A stretch of DNA of 5,884 nucleotides. Source: Oscillospiraceae bacterium (GTDB lineage: Bacteria; Bacillota; Clostridia; Oscillospirales; Ruminococcaceae). The number at the start of each line of letters is the position of its first letter. The stretch's first letter is position 1. Both the position numbers and the translations under genes were made by a program. Where the stretch lies: the NCBI GenBank assembly GCA_017394565.1, contig JAFPXW010000236.1, positions 1 through 5,884 of the forward strand, given 5' to 3'. Shown piece by piece: positions 1 to 4,616 of this stretch. Under the pieces are notes generated by a model. It saw nothing but the letters and a program-made list of their open reading frames with translations. It ran no database searches and was not told the DNA's origin.

Positions 1-22
1 AGACCAGCTCAGCCATCTTTCC
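1..22 (-). tRNA. Probable tRNA-Ser, 5' end only (cut by window edge)
   Basis: Read on the minus strand, the sequence starts GGAAAGA (a 7-nt acceptor 5' strand), then T8, G9 and a D-arm beginning GCTGAGCTGGTCT. This pattern is typical of bacterial tRNA-Ser 5' halves. It lies 22 nt downstream of tRNA-Leu on the same strand, as expected for a tandem tRNA operon. The anticodon and 3' half lie outside the window, so the isotype comes from the 5' half only. The alternative is a chance resemblance. No terminator separates it from tRNA-Leu. Confidence 0.6.
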
Positions 23-44
23 ATAGATATTGAATTAAAAGAAA

Positions 45-131
45 TGGTGCGAGTGACGGGACTTGAACCCACACGTCGTTGCCAACACTAGCACCTCAAG
101 CTAGCCTGTCTGCCAATTCCAGCACACTCGC
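45..131 (-). tRNA. tRNA-Leu (anticodon GAG), CCA encoded
   Basis: This is an 87-nt class II tRNA on the minus strand. The acceptor strands GCGAGTG (125-131) and CACTCGC (49-55) pair fully, followed by discriminator A (48) and an encoded CCA (45-47). The anticodon stem CTAGC/GCTAG encloses the 7-nt loop TTGAGGT, giving anticodon GAG, which reads the Leu codon CUC (and CUU by wobble). A variable arm GTTG-GCAA-CGAC, including one G-U pair, supports the long-arm Leu type. The T-loop is TTCAAGT on a stem with two G-U pairs. It is the first gene of a minus-strand tRNA operon, with a probable tRNA-Ser following. The promoter is at 168-196. Confidence 0.97.
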
Positions 132-142
132 AACTCATTTCC

Positions 143-161
143 GCAGTCATTTCCGGACTGC
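143..161 (-). other. Small hairpin in the tRNA-Leu precursor leader
   Basis: GCAGTC (143-148) and GACTGC (156-161) form a 6-bp inverted repeat with a 7-nt loop, between the predicted transcription start and the mature tRNA 5' end. Part of it overlaps a 9-bp direct repeat TCATTTCCG (135-143 and 147-155). It may shape the precursor removed by RNase P. It has no U tract on either strand, so it is not an intrinsic terminator. Confidence 0.4.
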
Positions 162-167
162 TTTATT

Positions 168-196
168 ATTATACCGCAAATGGAACGATTTGTCAA
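168..196 (-). promoter_or_regulatory. Consensus sigma-A promoter of the tRNA operon
   Basis: On the minus strand a perfect -35 TTGACA (191-196) and a perfect -10 TATAAT (168-173) are separated by 17 bp. Transcription should start near 160-162, giving a leader of about 30 nt before the mature tRNA-Leu 5' end at 131. A full-consensus promoter is usual for stable RNA genes. Confidence 0.9.
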
Positions 197-213
197 TAGT
201 TTTTGGAAAAGTT

Positions 214-316
214 TTTCGTAAAGCATCTTCCCTAAAATGAATGATAAAATATACAATTTGCACAAGGAATGGAATTCAATACATTTCGTAAACACATAAA
301 AGTCCCAAATTTACGA
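214..316. repeat. Three copies of a TCGTAAA motif in the AT-rich spacer
   Basis: TTTCGTAAA occurs directly at 214-222 and 284-292, and its core recurs inverted as TTTACGA at 310-316. The last two form a 7-bp inverted repeat with a 17-nt spacer. The copies lie between the divergent tRNA promoter and the CNNM-gene promoter (-35 at 353). A regulator site is possible, but chance in AT-rich DNA is also plausible. Confidence 0.3.
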
Positions 317-352
317 CAAAAGCACTTTTCTCGCTGAATTACCGGAAATCTC

Positions 353-381
353 TTGACAAGCACCGCGGCTTATGCTATAAT
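353..381 (+). promoter_or_regulatory. Extended -10 sigma-A promoter of the CNNM/CorC gene
   Basis: A perfect -35 TTGACA (353-358), a 17-bp spacer and a perfect -10 TATAAT (376-381) are preceded by TG at 373-374, one base upstream of the -10 (extended -10). The predicted start is near 388, about 145 nt before the CNNM start codon. A promoter this strong next to a leader terminator fits control after initiation. Confidence 0.92.
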
Positions 382-408
382 AGTATCAATTCAGAAAAGG
401 AGGAGCAT

Positions 409-540
409 ATGACACACAATGGCTCGGATGACGCGGGTGCCCCGTGTCACAGTTACATTCACCAACGCAGGGTAATGCAAGAGGCTTGCTTTACCCTTTT
501 TGTGCGCGGCACGTCCCTGGCGGAGGTGCGCCATGAATAG
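409..540 (+). CDS. Putative 43-codon upstream ORF (leader peptide candidate)
   Basis: An ATG at 409 follows AAGGAGG (397-403) with a 5-nt gap, one of the best ribosome binding sites in the window and only about 20 nt from the predicted transcription start. The frame encodes 43 residues beginning MTHNGSDDAGAPCHSYIHQ and ends at TAG 538-540, overlapping the CNNM start codon (533) by 8 nt in another frame. I recognise no domain, membrane segment or signal peptide. The coding sequence spans both leader hairpins and the intrinsic terminator at 470-501, so ribosome passage could disrupt that terminator and feed reinitiation at the next gene. The SDDAGAP stretch holds acidic residues and a proline, which recalls Mg-sensing leader peptides only loosely. 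The alternative is a fortuitous ORF over a structured, untranslated RNA leader. Confidence 0.45.
   Translation: MTHNGSDDAGAPCHSYIHQRRVMQEACFTLFVRGTSLAEVRHE
429..449 (+). promoter_or_regulatory. First leader hairpin upstream of the CNNM gene
   Basis: TGACGCGGG (429-437) pairs with CCCGTGTCA (441-449) across a 3-nt loop TGC, giving a GC-rich 9-bp stem with one G-U pair. No U tract follows, so it is not itself a terminator. It lies 20 nt before the leader terminator and could be a sensing or stalling element. Confidence 0.5.
470..501 (+). terminator. Intrinsic terminator inside the CNNM leader (attenuator candidate)
   Basis: GGGTAA (470-475) pairs with TTACCC (491-496), then a T-T mismatch (476/490), then GCAAG (477-481) with CTTGC (485-489) around the 3-nt loop AGG. 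Five T residues follow directly (497-501). All parts of a Rho-independent terminator are present, about 80-110 nt after the predicted transcription start and 31 nt before the CNNM ATG. There is no complete gene upstream for it to close, so premature termination with regulated readthrough is the simplest reading. I found no strong competing antiterminator. A weak alternative pairs GTTAC (452-456) with GTAAT (472-476). Confidence 0.8.
518..533 (+). promoter_or_regulatory. Ribosome binding site of the CNNM gene within a small hairpin
   Basis: GGAGG (522-526) lies 6 nt before ATG 533 and sets that start. TGGCG (518-522) can pair with CGCCA (529-533), placing most of the Shine-Dalgarno in a 6-nt loop and pairing the first base of the start codon. 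The stem is short, so sequestration would be mild. A ribosome finishing the upstream ORF (stop 538-540) would melt it, consistent with translational coupling. Confidence 0.45.
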
Positions 541-1789
541 TACCTTATCACTCATCATCATATTGGTCTGTGTGCTGTTCTCGATGTATTTTTCGGCGAC
601 AGAAACCGCATTCAATGCCCTGTCACGCATCCGCATCAAGAACAAAGCCGAGGACGGCGATGCCAGGGCGAAGCTTGTCCTCAAATTGCTCGACAAATAC
701 GACGAAATGCTCTCCACCATCCTGATCGGCAATAATATCGTCAATATCGCCTGTACCTCGCTTGCAACACTGCTTTTCGTCAAGTTGTTGCAGGATGAGG
801 ATCTGGGCGCGACAGTGTCCACGGTCGTGGTAACGCTGGTGCTGCTGATCTTTGGCGAGATTTCTCCGAAAAGCATCGCAAAGGAAAATGCGGAGAAATT
901 CGCCATGCTGTCTGCGCCCCTTTTAAATGTGCTGCTGGTCCTGCTGACGCCGTTCAACTGGATCTTCAAGCAGTGGCAGAAGCTGCTGGCGCTGCTGTTC
1001 AAGTCCTCGGAGGACTCCGGCATCACGGAGCAGGAGCTTCTGACCATCGTGGACGAGGCGGAGCAGGACGGCAACATCGACGCCGACGAAAGCGAGCTGA
1101 TCCGTTCCGCGATCGAATTCAACGAGCTGGAAGTCCGCGACATTTTCACACCCCGCATCGACATCGAAGCCATCCGCAAGGGTATGACCAATGAGGAAGT
1201 GGCGCATATTTTCTCGAAAAGCGGTTATTCCCGGCTTCCGGTCTACGAGGACAATATTGACAACATTGTCGGCATTGTGTATCTGAAGGACTTTTATAAT
1301 AGTGCATTCCGCGGAAAACGCAGCATCGAGGAGATCATCAAGCCCGTCATCTTTGTGCCAAAGAGCAAGAAGATCGCGGATCTGCGCAAGGAGTTGCAGG
1401 AGCAGCAGCTGCACATCGCGATCGTGATGGATGAATTCGGCTGTACCGTGGGGCTTGTGACGCTGGAGGATATTCTGGAGGAGCTGGTCGGCGAGATCTG
1501 GGACGAGCATGACGAGATCGTTCGTGAGATCGCGCAGATCAGTGAAAATACCTGGATCGTTTCCGGCAAGGCGAGCGTCGAGAAGGTCTTTGATGACCTT
1601 GACCTCGACTGCGAGTATGACGCCATGACCGTCAGCGGATGGGTGATGGAAGTGCTGGAGAAGATCCCGGCAGAAGGGGACACCTTCGACAGTGACGGAC
1701 TGCACGTCCGTGTCCTGAAAATGTTCCGCAAGCGCATCGAACAGGTGGAGATCGAGCGCATCCCGGTCGAAGCCGCCGCTGAAACCTGA
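533..1789 (+). CDS. CNNM/CorC (HlyC) family membrane protein with CBS pair
   Basis: The 418-aa product has the full three-part architecture of the family once called hemolysin C/UPF0053. The DUF21/CNNM membrane domain (about residues 1-150) has roughly four hydrophobic segments and the conserved SATETA (21-26), GNNIVN (66-71) and FGEISPK (107-113) motifs. A CBS pair (about 200-325) includes FTPRID (205-210), SGYSRLPVYEDNIDNIVGIV and VMDEFGCTVGLVTLEDILEE. The C-terminal CorC_HlyC domain begins near WIVSGKASVEKVF. Homologues in bacteria and archaea are implicated in Mg2+ export or homeostasis, with CBS domains binding adenine nucleotides. The exact ion here is inferred. An in-frame TTG at 500 is rejected as start because it has no ribosome binding site and lies in the terminator U tract. 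The gene appears monocistronic between terminators at 470-501 and 1797-1829. Confidence 0.93.
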   Translation: MNSTLSLIIILVCVLFSMYFSATETAFNALSRIRIKNKAEDGDARAKLVLKLLDKYDEMLSTILIGNNIVNIACTSLATLLFVKLLQDEDLGATVSTVVVTLVLLIFGEISPKSIAKENAEKFAMLSAPLLNVLLVLLTPFNWIFKQWQKLLALLFKSSEDSGITEQELLTIVDEAEQDGNIDADESELIRSAIEFNELEVRDIFTPRIDIEAIRKGMTNEEVAHIFSKSGYSRLPVYEDNIDNIVGIVYLKDFYNSAFRGKRSIEEIIKPVIFVPKSKKIADLRKELQEQQLHIAIVMDEFGCTVGLVTLEDILEELVGEIWDEHDEIVREIAQISENTWIVSGKASVEKVFDDLDLDCEYDAMTVSGWVMEVLEKIPAEGDTFDSDGLHVRVLKMFRKRIEQVEIERIPVEAAAET

Positions 1790-1796
1790 TCCTGAG

Positions 1797-1829
1797 ATCC
1801 GTGCAGCCTCTGCTGTGCGGATTTTTTTT
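1797..1829 (+). terminator. Intrinsic terminator after the CNNM gene
   Basis: ATCCGTGCAG (1797-1806) pairs with CTGTGCGGAT (1813-1822) over 10 bp with two G-U pairs and a 6-nt loop. A run of eight T (1822-1829) follows. It starts 8 nt after the CNNM stop codon and separates that unit from the nrdD region. Confidence 0.92.
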
Positions 1830-1973
1830 ATTATTTGTAATCCCAACAATGCGAGGACAGATGCCACCACATGGGTTGCATCTCACACGCTGTGGGACAC
1901 GTTTTCCACAATCCGAAACCGCCACGGATTTGCTGAAAACTACTGAGAGGATACTTTTTTCGGATTCTTTCAA

Positions 1974-1989
1974 CCACTATATGTTGTGG
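1974..1989. promoter_or_regulatory. NrdR-box-like palindrome, distal
   Basis: The core ACTATATGTTGT (1976-1987) matches the general NrdR core aCwAtATaTwGt at 11 of 12 positions. NrdR is the ATP-cone repressor of bacterial ribonucleotide reductase genes. The site lies about 220 bp before the nrdD start and 3 bp from the LexA-like box. The distance from the identified promoter (-35 at 2122) is longer than usual, which lowers confidence. Confidence 0.4.
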
Positions 1990-1992
1990 TTT

Positions 1993-2006
1993 GGAACGAA
2001 TGTTCC
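1993..2006. promoter_or_regulatory. LexA/DinR (SOS) box candidate
   Basis: GGAACGAATGTTCC matches the Gram-positive LexA/DinR consensus CGAACRNRYGTTYC at 13 of 14 positions, with only the first base deviating. The half-sites GGAAC and GTTCC are perfect inverted repeats around 4 bp. If bound, it would place the anaerobic reductase operon under DNA-damage control. It lies 116 bp upstream of the -35 of the only strong promoter found, so either another promoter is nearby or the site acts at a distance. Confidence 0.45.
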
Positions 2007-2071
2007 TGCTGAGGGACAATTTGGGCTTGACACCAAAATAACAAGGCGAAACATCGCCGAAATGCTGTTTT

Positions 2072-2096
2072 TTAGTATTATTCTCACAAATACTAA
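2072..2096. promoter_or_regulatory. 8-bp inverted repeat TTAGTATT/AATACTAA upstream of the nrdD promoter
   Basis: TTAGTATT (2072-2079) and AATACTAA (2089-2096) are perfect inverted repeats separated by 9 nt, centred about 38 bp upstream of the nrdD -35. The half-site ATACTAA recurs at 2146-2152, overlapping the -10 element. This layout fits an operator with an accessory site. I do not recognise the regulator. Confidence 0.35.
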
Positions 2097-2121
2097 CACG
2101 GTAAATTATGCAGAATCACCA

Positions 2122-2150
2122 TTGACAATTCCGCCTGATTCCGGTATACT
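2122..2150 (+). promoter_or_regulatory. Sigma-A promoter of the nrdDG operon
   Basis: A perfect -35 TTGACA (2122-2127) and -10 TATACT (2145-2150, 5 of 6) are separated by 17 bp. The predicted start is near 2157, giving a leader of about 50 nt before the nrdD ATG at 2209. An ATACTAA motif overlaps the -10, and an NrdR-like box follows at about +20 to +31. Confidence 0.88.
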
Positions 2151-2173
2151 AAGATATAGCGTCCAACACAAAA

Positions 2174-2189
2174 CCACAAGATATTGTAT
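2174..2189. promoter_or_regulatory. NrdR-box-like palindrome, promoter-proximal
   Basis: The core ACAAGATATTGT (2176-2187) fits the NrdR core aCwAtATaTwGt at 11 of 12 positions. It lies just downstream of the predicted transcription start, a position suited to repression. NrdR usually binds paired boxes. A weaker partner CTAAGATATAG (2149-2159) shares AAGATAT 27 bp upstream but has one extra base in its core, so pairing is uncertain. Confidence 0.45.
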
Positions 2190-2208
2190 TTCAACCGGAG
2201 GGATAAAA

Positions 2209-4545
2209 ATGCTGATGTATGTCACCAAACGCGACGGCCGAAAGGTACCGTTCAACGTGGAAAAGATCATCAATGCCATCTTCAAGGCAGCAAAGGCAGT
2301 CGGGGGAACGGATTATGAGGAAGCTTCCCGCGTTGCAGAGGAGGTCTGCCGCCTTGCAGAAACGCAGTACGGCAGTACGCCGACTGTTGAGCAGATTCAG
2401 GATCTCGTTGAAAAAGTCCTGATCGAAAAAGGCCACGCACAGACTGCAAAGGCATACATCGTGTATCGCTACGACCGCACCCGTTCCCGCGAGATGAAGA
2501 CCAACCTGATGAGCGTCCTCAAGGAGTTGACCTTCAACAGCGCGAAGGACAGCGACATCAAGCGCGAAAACGCCAACATCGACGGCGATACTGCAATGGG
2601 TACCATGCTCAAGTACGGCAGTGTTTCCGCGAAGGAATTCTACGAGCTGTATGTCCTGAAGCCCGAGCACGCGGCGGCGCATAAGAACGGCGATATCCAC
2701 ATCCATGACCTGGACTTCCTGACGCTGACCACGACTTGCTGCCAGATTGACCTGCTCAAGCTGTTCCACGGCGGTTTTTCGACCGGTCACGGTCATCTGC
2801 GTGAGCCGAATGACATCGCAAGCTATTCTGCACTCGCGTGTATCGCGATCCAGTCGAACCAGAACGACCAGCACGGCGGTCAGAGCGTCCCGAATTTTGA
2901 TTATGCGATGGCAGAGGGCGTTAAAAAGACCTATGTGTCGCGTTATAAGCTGAATCTTTCCCGTGCGCTCGAGCTTCTGGCTGATGTGGAGACTCCCGAT
3001 GAGATGGCAGCAGAGGTCATTGAAACGCTTGCTGCGCAGGGCGTGATCCCGGCACTTGGAGAGCATAAGGAATTCGATGCCAGGGCAACGGAGCTTCTCG
3101 CAAAGACAGTTCCGGCGGATAAGATCGCGCATATCCTTGCATTCAGCGCAGACCACGCCGCAAAGGAGACCAACCGCGCGACCTATCAGGCGATGGAAGC
3201 ACTCATCCATAACCTGAACACCATGAACAGCCGCGCCGGTGCGCAGACACCGTTCTCGTCCATCAACTATGGTACAGATACGTCACCGGAAGGCAGAATG
3301 GTCATTGAGAATATTCTTCTTGCCAATGAGGCAGGCCTTGGAAACGGCGAAACCCCGATCTTCCCGATCCACATCTTCAAGATCAAGGAAGGCATCAACT
3401 ACAACCCGGATGATCCGAACTATGACCTGTTCAAGCTGGCGTGCCGCGTATCCGCCAAGCGCCTGTTCCCGAACTTCTCGTTCATTGATGCACCGTATAA
3501 CCTGAAGTACTATAAGGAAGGCGACTATCGCACAGAAATTGCCTACATGGGCTGCCGTACCCGTGTCATCGGCAATGTGCATGATCCGTCGCGCGAGATC
3601 GTTACCGGCCGAGGCAACCTGAGCTTCACCTCGATCAACCTGCCGCGTCTGGCGATCAAGGCCGACCATGACATTGATCAGTTCTACGAGTCCCTCGATG
3701 CGATGATGGATCTGGCGATCGACCAGCTCCTTGACCGTTTCCGCATCCAGTGCTCCAAGAAGGTACGCAACTTCCCGTTCCTGATGGGACAGGGCATCTG
3801 GATCGACTCTGAGCATCTGAGCGCTGATGACAGTGTGGAGGAAGTCCTCAAGCACGGCACACTTTCTGTCGGCTTCATCGGTCTGGCAGAAACGCTGAAG
3901 GCTCTGATCGGCGAGCATCATGGTGAATCCGAGCGTGCCCGCGCCCTGGGTATCCAGATCGTTTCCCGCATGAGGTCCCGCCTGGATGCAGAGGCGAAGA
4001 AGACCAAGCTGAATTTCTCCCTGCTGGCAACCCCGGCGGAGGGACTGTCCGGCCGTTTTGTCCGCATGGATGCGAAGAAATTTGGCATCATCCCCGGCGT
4101 GACAGATCGTGCGTACTACACCAATTCCTTCCACGTTCCGGTGTACTATCCGATCAGCGCATTTGAAAAGATCCGTATCGAGGCACCTTATCACGAACTG
4201 ACCAATGCCGGTCACATCAGCTATGTTGAGCTGGACGGTGATCCGCTGCAGAATCTTGACGCATTCGAGAAGGTCATCCGCTGCATGAAGGAAAACGGCA
4301 TCGGCTACGGTTCCATCAACCACCCGGTTGACCGCGATCCTGTCTGCGGCTATACCGGCATCATCGGCGACAAGTGCCCGCTTTGCGGCAGACCGGAGAA
4401 GGACCACAACCGTGTCGGCTTTGAGCGCATCCGCCGCATCACCGGCTATCTCGTCGGCACCCTTGACCGCTTCAATGACGCCAAGCGCCAGGAAGTCGAG
4501 GATCGCGTGAAGCACGGCGAATGCTCCTGCACAGAGGGCAGATGA
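2209..4545 (+). CDS. nrdD: Anaerobic (class III) ribonucleoside-triphosphate reductase
   Basis: The 778-aa product reduces ribonucleoside triphosphates to deoxy forms without oxygen, using a glycyl radical. An N-terminal ATP-cone (about residues 3-95, starting YVTKRDGRKVPFNVEKI) gives allosteric activity control. Catalytic landmarks follow: HIHDLDF (164-170), the CC pair at 177-178, YMGCR with the probable thiyl cysteine Cys449, and the glycyl radical motif RRITGY with Gly746. A zinc-site segment DPVCGYTG...CPLCG supplies Cys713, Cys723 and Cys726. The fourth expected position is Asp710, and a CxC (Cys772, Cys774) lies near the C-terminus. The start is set by GGAGGG (2197-2202), 6 nt before the ATG. 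A second ATG two codons later is possible. Length fits the family. It is followed by its activase nrdG. Confidence 0.97.
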   Translation: MLMYVTKRDGRKVPFNVEKIINAIFKAAKAVGGTDYEEASRVAEEVCRLAETQYGSTPTVEQIQDLVEKVLIEKGHAQTAKAYIVYRYDRTRSREMKTNLMSVLKELTFNSAKDSDIKRENANIDGDTAMGTMLKYGSVSAKEFYELYVLKPEHAAAHKNGDIHIHDLDFLTLTTTCCQIDLLKLFHGGFSTGHGHLREPNDIASYSALACIAIQSNQNDQHGGQSVPNFDYAMAEGVKKTYVSRYKLNLSRALELLADVETPDEMAAEVIETLAAQGVIPALGEHKEFDARATELLAKTVPADKIAHILAFSADHAAKETNRATYQAMEALIHNLNTMNSRAGAQTPFSSINYGTDTSPEGRMVIENILLANEAGLGNGETPIFPIHIFKIKEGINYNPDDPNYDLFKLACRVSAKRLFPNFSFIDAPYNLKYYKEGDYRTEIAYMGCRTRVIGNVHDPSREIVTGRGNLSFTSINLPRLAIKADHDIDQFYESLDAMMDLAIDQLLDRFRIQCSKKVRNFPFLMGQGIWIDSEHLSADDSVEEVLKHGTLSVGFIGLAETLKALIGEHHGESERARALGIQIVSRMRSRLDAEAKKTKLNFSLLATPAEGLSGRFVRMDAKKFGIIPGVTDRAYYTNSFHVPVYYPISAFEKIRIEAPYHELTNAGHISYVELDGDPLQNLDAFEKVIRCMKENGIGYGSINHPVDRDPVCGYTGIIGDKCPLCGRPEKDHNRVGFERIRRITGYLVGTLDRFNDAKRQEVEDRVKHGECSCTEGR

Positions 4546-4564
4546 TCACAAACGCAATTCGCAA

Positions 4565-4590
4565 TCACCCCGCTGCTATACGCGGGGTGA
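4565..4590 (+). other. Intercistronic hairpin between nrdD and nrdG
   Basis: TCACCCCGC (4565-4573) and GCGGGGTGA (4582-4590) form a perfect, GC-rich 9-bp stem with an 8-nt loop, 19 nt after the nrdD stop. Only ATTTTG follows, so termination would be weak. Likely roles are partial attenuation, 3' protection of nrdD mRNA or a processing site. Each would lower nrdG output relative to nrdD, fitting an activase needed in smaller amounts. Confidence 0.65.
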
Positions 4591-4616
4591 ATTTTGACAT
4601 ACGGAGGGGAATGTAC

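Larger units (their letters stand above)
1830..2208. other. 379-bp regulatory region upstream of nrdD, no convincing gene
   Basis: I see no supported gene here. The nrdD frame stays open back to 1801, but it lacks family similarity and contains the nrdD promoter. Inverted repeats are dense: AGATGC/GCATCT (1859-1864, 1878-1883), TGTGG/CCACA (1891-1895, 1906-1910), AATCCGAAA/TTTCGGATT (1910-1918, 1958-1966), AACCAC/GTGGTT (1972-1977, 1986-1991), GGAAC/GTTCC (1993-1997, 2002-2006) and TTAGTATT/AATACTAA (2072-2079, 2089-2096). Several of these resemble known operators and are listed separately. The 1859-1966 part could instead form a structured RNA, but I found no clear promoter for it. Confidence 0.6.

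Noticed and set aside
101..295. Minus-strand ORF of 64 codons across the tRNA-Leu promoter
   Set aside because: It overlaps the tRNA gene and its promoter and has no recognisable protein features.
388..501. Known riboswitch class (M-box, yybP-ykoY, fluoride, GEMM, T-box) in the CNNM leader
   Set aside because: The leader is short, and the conserved core segments of these classes, as I remember them, are absent. A covariance search would be decisive.
500..532. TTG start at 500 adding 11 residues to the CNNM protein
   Set aside because: It lies in the U tract of the leader terminator without a ribosome binding site, while ATG 533 has GGAGG 6 nt upstream and begins the expected hydrophobic N-terminus.
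923..1870. Long minus-strand ORFs opposite the CNNM gene, and similar ones opposite nrdD (2191-3210, 3283-4515)
   Set aside because: They are antisense shadows of GC-rich coding sequence. They lack ribosome binding sites and recognisable domains, while the plus-strand genes are clear family members.
2027..2055. TTGACA at 2027-2032 as a second nrdD promoter
   Set aside because: No acceptable -10 lies 16-18 bp downstream; the sequence there reads aacatc.
2041..2077. Intrinsic terminator from GGCG-AAACAT-CGCC and the T run at 2069-2073
   Set aside because: The stem is only 4 bp and nine bases separate it from the T run.
1801..2208. N-terminal extension of nrdD: the frame is open for 136 codons upstream of ATG 2209, with a GAGGA-preceded ATG at 1861
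   Set aside because: NrdD proteins begin at the ATP-cone, which starts right after 2209. A textbook ribosome binding site lies 6 nt before that ATG, and the nrdD promoter sits inside the extension. The open run is unusual in length but shows no recognisable protein features and begins inside a terminator.
4521..4616. Longer nrdG N-terminus starting inside nrdD
   Set aside because: The extension crosses the intercistronic hairpin and has no family similarity. NrdG begins at MNIRI with a ribosome binding site at 4603-4607.
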